DNA of 64,000 nt from Crossaster papposus (GCA_037893245.1 JBAIAA010000599.1:2232001-2296000); one strand, 5' to 3'. Positions 23,882 through 35,148 are shown, counted from the first letter of the stretch. Notes: generated by a model not told the origin, from the sequence alone. Made by a program: numbers and translations.

Positions 23882-24390
23882 AATGGGGGAGTGTTATTGC
23901 CCACAGTAGGAGTTTTGTTCTTTTAGTAAAATCACGTAACCGTTGGAATGTTTTATGTGCCTTGCGTTGCATATTCCTGCTTAGCCGGCCAATTGTAATT
24001 ATGATGTCTGGTCACGTGATTATTTTGTTTATATACCGCAGCGTTGGTTCTGGAATGTTTGAGTCGCGGTCGCACCTTCGTTGTGCAAGGACCGTCGTCT
24101 TTTTCCTGTAGCTTTTTTCTTGTGAGTATTAATTCGATATTTTATTTGATATATTTGCACACACTATATTGTATTTCGTTAGTTTTTTGAGTGATATTTG
24201 TAGGCCAATTTTGGCATTCGTTTCTCTGTATTTCCTGTGTATTTGATCTGAATGTGTCGGCTGTATCCATGCGAATTGCATGGCCGCCATGTTTTTATTT
24301 ATTTATGCATCGTATTTGTATAAGTGTATATCGTATACTTATTTATTTGAAATGTATCTGAAATTTCCAGGAAAATGCTGTAACCCCTGA
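23882..24390 (+). repeat. Polypurine tract and probable 3' LTR of the BEL/Pao copy
   Basis: AATGGGGGAG immediately precedes TGTTATTGCCCACAG at 23892, the arrangement expected for a polypurine tract and LTR 5' end. The right end could not be fixed for lack of a second LTR. The segment contains a GT-rich run after CTTTTTTCTTGTGAGT near 24115. Confidence 0.5.
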
Positions 24391-24607
24391 AAACCCTGCG
24401 ACTCCCACCGTGTACACCTGTAGGCATATACCCCCGCATACGGCTTGTGAGTGTAATGATTTATTATACCAACAAATATTTATTTATTTATTTATTAAGG
24501 TTTATTGTGACTGTAATGATTTTTTATATCAACATAGACATGTATTGAAGGTTTATTCTGAGTGTAATTAATTGCGAGATATGTATTTATTAGTATTTTG
24601 TTTAATT
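24391..24607. repeat. Short direct repeats
   Basis: The words GTGAGTGTAATGATTTATTATA, GTGACTGTAATGATTTTTTATA and GAGTGTAATTAATT recur about every 65-70 bp, separated by TATTTATTTATT and AAGGTTTATT. They are minor and non-coding. Confidence 0.6.
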
Positions 24608-25120
24608 TCAGTTTTCACTAGCTCTGTCCAGCAGAGGTGTGTGCAATAAATGGGGAAGAGACATAACATCATCTCGTCTCGTGCCTTTTTTGGGTGTACG
24701 CGGTGACACAGGGACAAGATGGTCATTGCCCTTTCCTGTTTGGTAGGTTATTTGCATTTCTGCAAATAACCTCTTTTCCATGTCATCAACTGGTTTCAGG
24801 CTCTGATTGTTTATCCAGGCTCCAGCAACAGCCTCCTCCCACTCAGATAGCAGTAAGCGAGCAGGCTCCCCACCTCTTCTGAAGTTAAACATGGTGATCC
24901 TGCAAGCTGCCAGATCCCGCAGCTTCCCAAACTCGTGTGAATTCCAGAAGATGAATTGGTCTTCACCCATCTTCTTAAGCTCGTTAACAGTGAAGTCCCT
25001 GAGCTTCTTCACATCTTCTTCGAGTGGCAGTTTCTCTAGCTTTCTCAGCTTTACCTGTCGGTGCTTGTTTAAGTGGTAGGCTGCATCTCCAAAAATGAAA
25101 TTGTGATGGAGGTCTAACAC
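24608..25120 (-). CDS. C-terminal fragment of the recombinase-like gene with the Arg box
   Basis: This is the open part downstream of the T7 frameshift. It opens through a helical core-binding-like segment (LRKLEKLPL, LRDFTVNEL) and reaches the motif CRITMFNFRRGGEPARL followed by SEWEEAV, then TGKGNDHLVPV. In the family the sequence would next reach the His-x-x-Arg and Tyr boxes. Here it passes instead into unrelated residues (SPRTPKKGTRRDD) and stops. The frame continues open upstream of 25120 to the frameshift, so no true start exists here. Confidence 0.6.
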   Translation of the reverse strand: MLDLHHNFIFGDAAYHLNKHRQVKLRKLEKLPLEEDVKKLRDFTVNELKKMGEDQFIFWNSHEFGKLRDLAACRITMFNFRRGGEPARLLLSEWEEAVAGAWINNQSLKPVDDMEKRLFAEMQITYQTGKGNDHLVPVSPRTPKKGTRRDDVMSLPHLLHTPLLDRASEN

Positions 25121-26786
25121 TTGAACGAACTTCTCTACCTCTTCTGCTTCTTTGTCTTTCCCTTGAATAAGATAGGTTCCTTTGACGATCTTAGCTGTCG
25201 TCTTGAGCAGATAAAAGTTGGCATTTTTTTAGGCCAGCTTTTATCCCAGTAGTTGAGTCTTCGATCTTGCAGGTATACTCCTCTATTGACTCACGAAGAG
25301 TCTTAAACTGCTGCCGATTTAGCATGTCCCCTGCAGTTCCAGTGCCTTTGACCGGTTTCCCACCTTTTGTGTTCTTTTGTTGGAAGATTTGATACAGCGA
25401 AGAGAGTCGCCGCATGTCAGACTTTAGAGATCTTTTCACCTCTGCTGTTTTATCTTGTTTCTTTTTCATTTTGTCATACAGACGTTGGCCGACCATGCAA
25501 ATGATGACATCATTTCTGCAAATGTTTCCAACATCATCATCTCTCAAACCAGTGAGTATGTCATCCTTGAAGGTATCACTTACAAAATCAGGTAGGGGCT
25601 GAAGCAGAGATGTGGAAACTGCATTTGCACAAACTGAGGACTCCTGGGTGCAGTAAAGCCTATGGCTCCAGAAGTACCTGCGGCTGTAAAAACCATGGCA
25701 ATTGGCACACATCACTGTTGAAGATGGGCACTTCGTCGTCTTTTGCCTTTGTTGTCGGTACATTGCAGGACTTCCTTGTTTTGCAAGTAAATGCCTTCAA
25801 GTCTGAGCTTTCTGAATGCATCCGCTTGCTCCTGATTTGGCAGCTGTTGGATGGCTTTTACCGCCCTCATTTTTGAGTTTTCCAACAATGTGGCGCTTCA
25901 GTTGGGCTTGGAATATACCACAATAAGGGCAGGGTCTTGCTGGTTTCGTCTTTCCTATTTCAAGAAAGAAAGAAGTCTCATTTTAGTCACAACAATTAGA
26001 AATGTCTAAACAAGGCAAGTAATTACTACTCATATACTTAACATAATTACATTACATCTATTTTAAAGGTAATGAAGTAATAAAACCTGCAGTTTGGGTT
26101 TTAATCAAGTAATTTCAAATGATTTGGAAAGTGGAGTCTAGATGTTGCAACAGTTTTTAGCTGTACATCTAGACAGCGTTTCTGGTTTCCTAATTCTTTT
26201 TGAAGTAATAATATGATCATACATGCATGTGTTGGGAATGAATGTAATTATTTGTTGGTATGTGTACTTGTTTGAGTATAGTCACTGATGTCATGTGACA
26301 CTTGATGTCGTCATGCCATCTTTGATTTGGGGCAAGACTTTCAAAATGCACAAATTGCATGATGAGGTATAGTCCTAATAAGGTCATCATACATAATGTA
26401 AATTCCAATTTAGCATTTTCTCAATATGTTCTACATGTACATGTATCAACCTACACCAAGTAAGGTTAATTTTGATGGGTTCTTGGATTTTTTGGAAACT
26501 GCATTCAAATAAATTTCAGCAAGTTCAGTGCAAAACAAATATAATTCAGCATAGTGCTATTCCCCATCTGGTAAATTTGTATCATTCTAAATGATATTGA
26601 ATATAAATTGTATAGTGTGCAAACCTCTTTTAATGTTTTTTAATTGACAGTCAATGACCAGTTCACACCTCATATGACTATTTAAGAAGACTTTGAACAT
26701 CATACTTAACAATATATTGGAAATCCAATTGGTTAAGACCCATTTTATGATTTGTTTTAGCAACTCCAGGTGTTTTATGCACTTAC

Positions 26787-27470
26787 TTTTACTGGTCTTA
26801 GACTGCTTGTCATCAGTGGGGCACAGACTTTGGGACAAAGGTAAGTCTGATAAAGACGAATGTCATGTGTAGTCATTCGACACATGCACAATTGTATTTC
26901 CAAAGCAGTATGTATTGAACATTACCGTAATTGACATTTTATTTGACATGTATTTTACGTTGTTATGCCCCGCAGCGAAGCCGAAGGGGCATACTGTCCC
27001 TGTCTTGTCCTTCCGTGTGCAAGTGTGTGTGTCACACTTTTGCCGTCATCACAATAACTCAAGTTGGACTCAATGGATTGTCATGAAACTTGGCAGGTAG
27101 TTTGCTAGTGGAACCATTAAGAAGGCTATTGCATTTGGGGTTACAGGTCAATGGTCAAGGTCAATATGGTTAAAACAAAAGAAATGCTTTTCATCAGGAT
27201 AACTCAAGTTTGACTTGATGTATTGTCACAAAACTCAAGAGGTACCTTGCCACTGGAACCCCTAAAAACCAAGAAACATAGCTCCTACAAAATTTTATAA
27301 CAAAAGGGTGGCGATGAGTGAAGGAACAGTGGGTGGCGGGGCATTTGTGTTAGAAGACACATGTTCTTGTTTTGTTTGAAGTTAAAATGTTTATGCACTA
27401 TTGCACTCACCTTGACTGGTCCCAGACTGCTTGTCATCGGTGGGGCACGGACTTGGGGACAATGGTGAGA
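26787..27470 (-). repeat. Tandem-duplicated 60-bp exon
   Basis: Exons 27411-27470 and 26787-26846 are both exactly 60 bp. Both follow the acceptor tctttatcag, both end at a GTGAGT or GTAAGT donor, and both encode near-identical residues around CPTDDKQS. Their phases are symmetrical, so either or both could be used. The copies are 624 bp apart. Confidence 0.7.
26964..27290 (+). repeat. Dispersed repeat with TATGCCCC/GGGGCATA hairpin
   Basis: TATGCCCC (26964-26971) and GGGGCATA (26986-26993) flank GCAGCGAAGCCGAA and form a stem-loop. The following 300 bp has the phrases AACTCAAGTT and TTGTCATGAAACTTGG, resembling a widespread non-coding interspersed repeat. It sits in the intron between the duplicated 60-bp exons. 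A related GGCGGGGCAT word follows at 27340. Confidence 0.6.
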
Positions 27471-27903
27471 CTGATAAAGAAAAAGCGTACTTTTAAAATA
27501 ACCACTTTTAACCAATTATAAAGGTTACAATAATGTATCACCTCGAGACAGCTTGGTATGCAGGGGTCTGGCCAAATTCCCCTTTCCCACGCCATATGGA
27601 GGTCACTGGGTAATTGGAACGCGGTTTTATGACCCTGAGTTTGGAACAAACAATTAGGCCTCCTATACAGCTAGAGTTATAATAGCTCATTCTGTCGTAG
27701 CATTTTTTTGCGAGTAGGTTGGAGAAACAGTAGTTATCTGATCTTATTTAATTTTGAAGTTTTTAATAAATTCTGGCATAGTCAGAATAATCGTGATTCG
27801 CAATTCGTCGACCGTAGCCATTCCTCAATTTTCAAGTTTTTTCAAGCTCTTGTGACTTGTCCAGTTCAATTTAACCGACCGGCATAAATTCTCGCGGAAA
27901 ACA
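27471..27903. other. Spacer upstream of DIRS-like copy A
   Basis: No exon or clear terminal repeat was identified. The stretch may include the 5' non-coding part of the DIRS-like element whose gag-like frame starts at 27904. Confidence 0.4.
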
Positions 27904-28738
27904 ATGCCTAAATCCAAGAAGCAAGCGGTTGCATCTACATCTGAAAACGCTTCAGGAGGGAGAAAGCCACGCGGCAGACCCCGTTCTTCACGGTCTGGTC
28001 GAAGCCTAGTGGCTGATGGTGTTTGATCCGCACGACCGGTGCCAGCTGCGGCCATGATGCGACGCCGACTGTTGTCGTGCCCCTTGCCCCGCCGACGTTC
28101 GCTGCCACTCGCCCTGACGCTGCTGCCCCCTTGGATGGCCTTACTGTCCCCGTACCTGGAGGTCTGCCCAGTGTTGCACCGCTCATAAATTCGGAGTTCG
28201 GTGAGTCCACTGTTAATAATATTGTTCAGATGCCGGTAAATTTACCACCCGCTTCCAACGTAATTTCCGTTACATGTCCCACTACGGCCAATACTAGCAC
28301 TAATTTCTCTAGTCTTGCGCCTGTTCAAGACTACACCCCGCTGACTAGCGTTTGTGACGATCTGGGGATGGGGGTTCCTAAACATATTCATGACAAAATT
28401 GGGAATGGGGAGTTTATTGAATTTAGTTCTCTAATGCGGCCGGGCCATAGGCACCCCAAATGACTGCGTGTTTATGGTCGGCCCGCCCGATTCACCCGCT
28501 TGGCAAATTCGCCCCCACGCGGCCCAAAATGTGCGTATAACGTCCATTGAGCAATGGACCTCGGCATTCTTAATTTTTGCGTCAATCTATTTGATGCATC
28601 ATGGAAATCGTGCTAGGCAACTTCTGAAGTATGCGGATACTATCCGCTCGGCCGCATTTCGTCGCGTAGGTTTTGGCTGGCGCGATTATGATATTCAATT
28701 TCGCCTGCGACAAGCGCGCATGCCGGCACGCTCCTGTT
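27904..28738 (+). pseudogene. DIRS-like element copy A: gag-like fragment
   Basis: An ATG at 27904 opens a basic leader with an AT-hook-like GRKPRGRPR motif, ended by TGA (28024-28026). One frame over, the main gag-like reading continues from about 28023. It is nearly identical to 30267-30955 of copy B. Relative to copy B it lacks about eight bases near 28451 (AGCAATACTGGC collapsed to AGGC), which shifts the frame, and it ends abruptly at 28736 where copy B continues. The copy is therefore a truncated, doubly frameshifted gag-like fragment. Confidence 0.75.
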
Positions 28739-28739
28739 A

Positions 28740-30198
28740 ATGCATGTTTTTTTCTTTATGTGAGAACGTCTTGCCTAAAAGTCTATCTCGGATTTGAATT
28801 TCTTAGGTGAAAAATGATCTTCAGACAGTGCTTACCAAGTAAGGTTTTATGGTCACTCATTTATGGAATAATTACCAAAGATATACCTTTACACAAGTTT
28901 TGCCCATTATTTTTCTCTTGTATTATTCAAGTAGAAAAAAAGTGTATTTCGAAAGCGAAAATATTCCGTAATTCTTTAACTGGTACTTGTTTTAGGAGTG
29001 GCCATGTAATACATGTATGTTACCACAGCTTCATATACATGTAACATGCGCAAAGAATTTTGTAAAATAATTGTTGTGCAGTAGGTGTTTAATTGTAATA
29101 ATTGCCCGAGTATTTTCCAATTGATGGAATGTTCTGCAGATTACACGTATTTTAATGTATTAGTCAGTAAACAATTTTCATGTTTTTTAACGTTATGTTT
29201 ATATTTAAATTGAATTGAACTGAGTTAAATTGCTCTTACATGTAATTGATTTATTTTGACATTATTGGGTGAGCCACAAACGTTCTTCTCCAAAACAACT
29301 CAATTTTAAAATGATGTGCAGTCGTTAAAATATATATAAACTGTTGCATTTATAGGAGAGTAGTGAAGTTCTAATTTGTCATTGCACGGACAGGAACTAA
29401 TAAGCGAAAATAAGAGGCTTGTTTATTTATATTACTACGGTTTGTGACATACATGTACATCATCATATTGGAGGTCTTGCCAAAGCCCATACTGTACCAA
29501 CTTTTCAGTTTATTCACTTCAGTTTGTTGATACAAATATACACGTCAGGGTCCTAAATGTTCCTCCTCACTACCTCGTTTCTGAATCCTAACATTGCAGC
29601 TCTTCCCAGTTATTACAATAAACATGTATTTTTGTTACGGTTAATTTTATTTAAATAGGCAAAATATTATTAATCTTTGTAACATATATCATCATGTTTA
29701 AGGTCTTGCCAAAGCCCATACCAACTTGTCAGTTTATTAATTTCAGTTTGTTAATACGAGTATAGTTCATTGATAGTATTAGCTCTGCCAAGTGCAAATG
29801 TAGACAGAATTAGACAGAAAAGCAGGGTCCTAAATGTTCCTCATTACCTCGTTTCTGAAGCCTCATATCAGTGCAGCTTTTCGGGGCTTTTATAATAAAA
29901 ATGTTTTTTGTGCTACTGTTTAAATATACATTTTCCCGTGCTTACAAAATAAATATTCAAGTTTATCGTTTGTCAAAAAAACACACCGACTTGTCTGTGT
30001 CATTTTATTTATAGTATTTCTTGCGTGTTGTTATAAACTCGAAAAGTGGGCTGCACTAATTCTATGTATGATTGGAAAACCTGGGTTCCCCTCAATTTAG
30101 AACCTCCTACCCCATAATCTGCAATGGACGGGTCCAACACAAGCCCACGTTCCCTTCGCGGCCTGTGTTGTGTGTGGTATGCTAATTGTTAGGTCAAT
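28740..30198. other. Non-coding region between the DIRS-like copies, with a direct repeat
   Basis: This region is AT-rich and no gene is supported. A direct repeat of about 235 bp offset is visible: AGGTCTTGCCAAAGCCCATAC...CAGTTTATT...GGGTCCTAAATGTTCCTC...ACCTCGTTTCTGAA at 29471-29590 recurs at 29701-29870. These could be non-coding ends of the flanking element. Confidence 0.6.
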
Positions 30199-31074
30199 TT
30201 GCAACAACTTCCGTGGCACACACACACACGGACCTTATGCCCGTTTAGGGCCAAAAGTTTTCATTATGATGCGACGCCGACTGTTGTCGTGCCCCTTGCC
30301 CCGCCGACGTTCGCTGCCACTCGCCCTGACGCTGCCGCCCCCTTGAATGGCCTTACTGTCCCCGTACCTGGAGGTCTGCCCAGTGTTGCACCGCTCATAA
30401 ATTCGGAGTTCGGTGAGTCCACTGTTAATAATATTGTTCAGATGCCGGTAAATTTACCACCCGCTTCCAACGTAATTTCCGTTACATGTCCCACTACGGT
30501 CAATACTAGCACTAATTTCTCTAGTCTTGCGCCTGTTCAAGACTACACCCCGCTGACTAGCGTTTGTGACGATCTGGGGATGGGGGTTCCTAAACATATT
30601 CATGACAAAATTGGGAATGGGGAGTTTATTGAATTTAGTTCTCTAATGCGGCCGGGCCATAGCAATACTGGCACCCCAAATGACTGCGTGTTTATGGTCG
30701 GCTCGCCCGATTCACCCGCTTGGCAAATTCGCCCCCACGCGGCCCAAAATGTGCGTATAACGTCCATTGAGCAATGGGCCTCGGCATTCTTAATTTTTGC
30801 GTCAATCTATTTGATGCATCATGGAAATCGTGCTAGGCAACTTCTGAAGTATGCGGATACTATCCGCTCGGCCGCATTACGTCGCGTAGGTTTTGGCTGG
30901 CGCGATTATGATATTCAATTTTGCCTGCGACAAGCGCGCATGCCGGCACGCTCCTGGGCCAGCATCGATGCTGAATTGTGGCTCACGCTAGTGGGTACCC
31001 CGACCCAGAATAATGTTCGTCCCTTTCCCAATGCCACCACACAGCAGCGCGTATCTGGATATTCCAGTGCCTGA
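30199..31074 (+). CDS. DIRS-like gag-like protein
   Basis: A 291-codon frame whose residues from about 22 on match copy A. The first about 20 residues (MQQLPWHTHTRTLCPF) do not, because the DNA upstream of about 30265 is unrelated to copy A, so this start is doubtful. The body has a Pro/Val/Thr-rich region, LGMGVPKHIHDKIGNGEFIEF, then a helical SIEQWASAFLIFASIYL segment and a W-rich WRDYDIQFCLRQAR end, the pattern of the gag-like frame in DIRS-type elements. It presumably coats element RNA. It overlaps the next frame by 62 bases. Confidence 0.65.
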   Translation: MQQLPWHTHTRTLCPFRAKSFHYDATPTVVVPLAPPTFAATRPDAAAPLNGLTVPVPGGLPSVAPLINSEFGESTVNNIVQMPVNLPPASNVISVTCPTTVNTSTNFSSLAPVQDYTPLTSVCDDLGMGVPKHIHDKIGNGEFIEFSSLMRPGHSNTGTPNDCVFMVGSPDSPAWQIRPHAAQNVRITSIEQWASAFLIFASIYLMHHGNRARQLLKYADTIRSAALRRVGFGWRDYDIQFCLRQARMPARSWASIDAELWLTLVGTPTQNNVRPFPNATTQQRVSGYSSA

Positions 31075-31437
31075 GCGGGTTGTCCCGCGCAAACCAAGCG
31101 AACCACTGCCATCGGTATCTGTTTCGCTTTCAACCGCGGCCAATGTTTCCGGGCTGGGTGTCGATTTGCCCAAAAGTGCTCCGCTTGTTTGTCCCTTGGC
31201 CGCTCGGCCGACAATTGCCGAGGTAATTCCCGCACCGCACAGGGTGCAGCCAAAACGGCCACTATTGCCAACCCCAGTACAACTAACTAGTATGCGCCCG
31301 TTTCTCAACACATACCCCGACCGACAGGATGCGCATAGATTGGAATATGGTTTTACTTTTGGTTTTCGATTGGGATATTCCGGACCGCGTGTTAGTTCTT
31401 CTGCGCGAAATTTGTATCCGTCCGTGAGTATCGAGCA

Positions 31438-31818
31438 TTGTTACAAGACAAAATTGACCGCGAGGTGCAGTTGGGCCGCATTGCCGGTCCTTATTTAACC
31501 CCTCCTTTGCCCAATTTACGCTGTTCACCAATCGGTCTGGTACCTAAACAAACACCAGGTCAATTTCGTTTGATTCACAATCTGTCATCCCCTATGGGTG
31601 ACTCAGTCAACGATCACATTGACCCGTCTATTACGGCTGTTAGTTACACAAGTTTCGATGATGCTGTTACTTTGGTTTCTAGTTTAGGTCCCTGTGCCCT
31701 TATGGCCAAAACAGATATAAAATCGGCATTTCGCTTACTACCAGTTCACCCGGATGACTTTGATTTGTTAGGGTTTACTTCAATGGGTCATATTACTATG
31801 ATAAGTGCATGCCCATGA
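31438..31818 (+). pseudogene. DIRS-like reverse transcriptase, fingers and palm start
   Basis: This piece holds the GLVPKQTPGQFRLIHNLS fingers motif and TDIKSAFRLLPVHP with the first catalytic Asp. The frame is lost at about 31800. The palm motif YLDDLF reappears in a different frame at about 31911, and the RT thumb-like part is in 32016-32459. The reading upstream (31013-31498) is shifted again. The enzyme would copy element RNA, but this copy cannot make it. Confidence 0.75.
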
Positions 31819-32015
31819 GCTGTTCAATATTATGCGTAACTTTTGAGAGATTTAGCACTTTTCTTTAGTATTGTGCCCGCAAAGTAGCAGCCACTCATAA
31901 TATCCTTCATTACCTTGACGATTTATTTTTCGTTGGGAGTACCGATTCCGATGATTGCACACGCGCCCTTAACTCTGTTGCTGTAGTTTGTACGAAGTTT
32001 GGGGTTCCCTTAGCT

Positions 32016-32459
32016 GTGGACAAAACCGAGGGACCGACCACTCATATCACTTTCCTAGGCTTAGCAATCGACACTGTCGCGCAGGAGATTCAAGTTCCAT
32101 CGGACAACATTGTTTCGATCATGGCAAAACTAGATAATGCATTGAGTAGACAGAAACTTACTTTGCGGGAGCTTCAGTCATTGTTGGGGAGTTTGAATTT
32201 TATCTGTAAGGCTGTTCGCCCAGGCCGCGCGTTTTTGCGTCGTTTGTTTGACTTAACAAGTGGCGTTCAAAGACCACATCATCGTGTCCGTATTTCATCG
32301 GGGGCACGAGCTGACATGTTGGCCTTGAAGCAGTTTTTGACACATTTTAACGGTTCAGTCATATTCCCCGACCAAGTTTGGCACTTGAGCAATAATCTGC
32401 ATTTGTACATGCACGGACGCTTCATCAGAGATAGGTTTTGGTGCATTCTTTGGTGGTAG
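32016..32459 (+). pseudogene. DIRS-like RT thumb/connection
   Basis: The residues HITFLGLAIDT, LTLRELQSLLGSLNFICKAV and RPGRAFLRRLFDL are the connection motifs found after YxDD in DIRS and related pol proteins. The frame ends at 32459. RNase H-like residues (DNAAVVAIINRQTS, LNIHFKARYVPGI) follow in another frame at about 32583-32715 without an intact start. Confidence 0.75.
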
Positions 32460-32820
32460 ATGGACACACGGACGATGGCTCTTGTCAGTGCGTTCTATGA
32501 AACTATCCATTGCTTTCCTCGAGCTTTTCCCCATTGTACTAGCGCTGCGGGTATGGGGAATAAGCGGGTAGTATTCTAGTCTGATAACGCGGCAGTCGTG
32601 GCCATAATCAATCGTCAAACTTCCCGCTGTCCCAAGATAATGAAATTGGTCCGCTTGCTTGTTGTGCGTTGTTTAGATTTGAATATTCATTTCAAAGCAA
32701 GGTACGTTCCCGGCATTATCACTCCCTTGCCTGCCGACCTTTGGTGCAGTTTCATATAGAAATGCCGGTGTTTATTCAATATGTTGTGTCGGCCCCCGTA
32801 TACGCACTCGGTTTACCAGC

Positions 32821-34440
32821 GCGCTTAGTAATTCTTCCCCCTACACCCTTCTTGCCCACTTTGAACGAATATAGTTTGTGCACTTCATTGTTCTTGCTAG
32901 TGCTTAGTAATTTGGATTATTTCTGTAGCCCGTGCGAAGCATGTATAGCGCCCTCTTGCGATAAGTGGGACAGCACGCTTCTTCGCTCGCTCGCTTGCTG
33001 GACGCCATGTTGTTCATGTTGTTTTACAAGTTCTTGCCAAAACAAAGCTAATTGTAATTGTTCTAATCAAGCCTGTGGCTCTCAGGTAAGATGAAATGGA
33101 AATCAAGTATTCAGGGGGGTGACACAAACTCGATATATCTTATTAAGGATAGACTACACCGTTTAATTCAGTGGGTTATAATCACATGTGCATGGGGTGA
33201 CTTTTTACATGTACATGTACAACTTGAATACTTACCGTTTCATAAATCAATGGCGGGGTTCCTTGTAATACCATAAAGATAAAGGGAGGTTAACTAACTA
33301 ATTGACTTATTTCTGGCTTTTCTATATTTTAAGATTGTACCCATGATTCTAGTGTTTGAACTTGGGAATTGTTATGTTATGTATTACATGACATTGTTTT
33401 TTGTGCTGGATCCTTATAACACATATAGCCTATAGGGGTGTGTCATGGCTAGGTTAATGGTGTAATGATGAAGCCCACCAGTCGGCATACATAATTTTAT
33501 TGTGTGCATTTGTGGGCAAATCACATTTGTGGTACATATGTGGGCAAATCAGTTTTAGGAAATGTCTTGGGACTGAATATGTATGGAGGGTGCATTTATT
33601 ATTGTGCTCTTTTTCGCTCTCAGTTCCCCCCTTTAGATTGTGATTGAGGGAACACATTCAACCTACATCATTGGTGTAGAACTGTAGAATCGCCTCGTGA
33701 AATTGGAGTCAAGGCGTTGTACCTTAGCTGGTGTACATGTTTAGGGGCACTCTGGTTTGACCTCTGCCCTTTAGCCTGAACTGTGTTCGGCAGGAACTAC
33801 AGACCAGCTGGCCTTGCAGTCCAGTGTGACAGGACCTACATTGCGGTACCTGACTGCAGATTGGGAATCATCCGGCAATATAGTCCTTGGATCTGGACTC
33901 GGTGCACCTGCTAAAGTCAAGGGACTCTGGAACGGAGGATTGAACTGTGGACACTGTGTACGCCCGTCTTGGTGCAACGGGCGTGCTAGCCTTCAATGTG
34001 GATTGTGGGCGACGTTGTCGTCAATTGGACCTGCCGAGCTCAAGTTCGTTGACAATGGATTGAGAAGCTCTGCACGCATTAGCGACCGTCCATGTGGCTG
34101 CACCAGGGAGCCACAGCCATCGAACCCGGACTATATGACAATTAATTTCGGTTCTACCGACCTGGGAGGTATTGCCGCACACATACAGAACTGATTGTGC
34201 TATCAATCACTGAAATATAATTTGTACCACGTCTCTCATGTCTTTATTATTTAACAACAACGTGCCTATTTGGCGGCGGTCATTACTGACCGTTTGGCGG
34301 AATTGCATTCGGGACGCCGTCGTAGGCCCCATTAACTTATTTTTATACCAACATAAGCCATGCCAATTATACAAATTATGTAATTATAATATTTGCGGCT
34401 TCATGTTTAACCTTAATCGTATTTACAGCTGTGTTAAGGC
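32821..34440. other. Region with no supported gene
   Basis: A Cys-rich open frame (to 33094) and a 126-codon frame at 33814-34194 are present. Neither has recognisable motifs, splice signals or family resemblance. They may be decayed 3' parts of the DIRS-like copy or chance frames. TACATGTA words cluster near 33200. Confidence 0.45.
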
Positions 34441-34930
34441 GGCTATGTTAACAGTACATTTTTAGTTTCGCGGATTGTCGGGTTTGGGGTTATTGTGGTA
34501 AATGGCTAAAACATGGTGGCGAAGACATGATGGTATGGGCGCCGTTATCGGGTTTTAGTAAATAACTCAAACATGATAGTGATACGTTTTAGTGTCGCGA
34601 TCGGTACAGCGCTAATTATTGGGTTTTCGTAAAGTGCAAAGACATGATTAGTGCTGGCGCTTTCATCGGGTTTGATGTTATTTTGGTAAATAACTAAAAC
34701 ATAATGGTGATACCATTATTGGGTTTTCGTAAAGTACGAAGACATGATGGTATGGGCGCTGTTATCGGGTTTTACGTTATTTTGGTAAATAACTCAAACA
34801 TGATAGCCATACGTTTAATGTCGCGATCGGTACGGCGCTAATTATTGGGTTTTCGTAAAGTGCGAGGACATGATTAGTGCTGGTGCTATCATGGGGTTTT
34901 ATGTTATTTTGGTAAATAACTAAAACATGA
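34440..34930 (+). repeat. Tandem repeat, about 215-bp unit, two copies
   Basis: Units starting ATGGTATGGGCGC at 34532 and 34745 share TTATCGGGTTTTA, TAAATAACTCAAACATGATAG, GTCGCGATCGGTAC, GCGCTAATTATTGGG and TTTCGTAAAGTGC in the same order, with a half-unit on the left from about 34470. Inside each unit the phrases TTTTCGTAAAGT and GGTAAATAACT also repeat. No coding frame crosses it. Confidence 0.85.
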
Positions 34931-35148
34931 TAGAATTATACGTTGTAATTTCGTTATCGGAAGCAAACTGATTTCTATTGTAATATACTATTGTAATATA
35001 CTGTTGGTTTGAAATAATAATATGTTTTGAGATCAACCTCTGGCAATAAACTGCTCCGGCCTTTCGATACCCAAAGAAAATAAACTCTTTGGGCCAATGC
35101 CTGAATATTCTGTCATGTGTCCTGTCGCATGGGGTGATAATGTAATAA

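Larger units (their letters stand above)
19921..24390 (+). mobile_element. Defective BEL/Pao LTR retrotransposon
   Basis: Three consecutive plus-strand pieces (19921-20730, 20772-21230, 21270-23663) carry gag zinc knuckles, aspartic protease, RNase H, integrase and a C-terminal module in BEL/Pao order and with BEL/Pao-type motifs. They are followed by a purine tract (AATGGGGGAG, about 23882-23891) and a TGTTATTGCCC start that I take as the 3' LTR, end uncertain. No matching 5' LTR is visible upstream of 19921. The catalytic RT core is absent between about 21230 and 21270, so the copy could not move on its own. Confidence 0.85.
24608..27470 (-). pseudogene. Tyrosine-recombinase-like gene, multi-exon, frameshifted and C-terminally truncated
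   Basis: Minus-strand exons 27470-27411 and 26846-26787 (60 bp each) join in phase to a long exon starting at 25954. That exon reads through a C2H2-like finger (CPYCG...LKRH), an ALKA-type helical linker, a second Cys/His finger (CANCHGFYSRRYFWSH) and on to FNFRRGGEPARL. The last motif fits the first catalytic Arg/Glu box of tyrosine recombinases, and the whole layout is that of Crypton-like uncharacterised genes of marine invertebrates. At least three breaks occur: after the first finger (about 25860), near 25745, and at an A7/T7 run near 25227 that shifts the frame by one. The reading ends at 24608 before any HxxR or nucleophilic Tyr box, so the catalytic half is missing. Confidence 0.65.
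30199..32820 (+). mobile_element. DIRS-like element copy B (gag-like, RT, RNase H)
   Basis: Plus-strand frames at 30199-31074, 31013-31498, 31438-31818 and 32016-32459, plus short unlisted pieces, give gag-like protein, reverse transcriptase and RNase H in the order of DIRS-type tyrosine-recombinase retroelements. RT motifs include QFRLIHNLSSPMGDSVND, MAKTDIKSAFRLLPVHP and YLDDLFFVG (from about 31911). Pol is broken by at least three frame changes. No tyrosine recombinase and no split or inverted terminal repeats were found, so the copy is 3'-truncated or decayed. Confidence 0.8.

Noticed and set aside
33814-34194. 126-codon plus-strand frame
   Set aside because: Balanced composition but no motif, splice site or family resemblance; kept only as part of a no-gene region.
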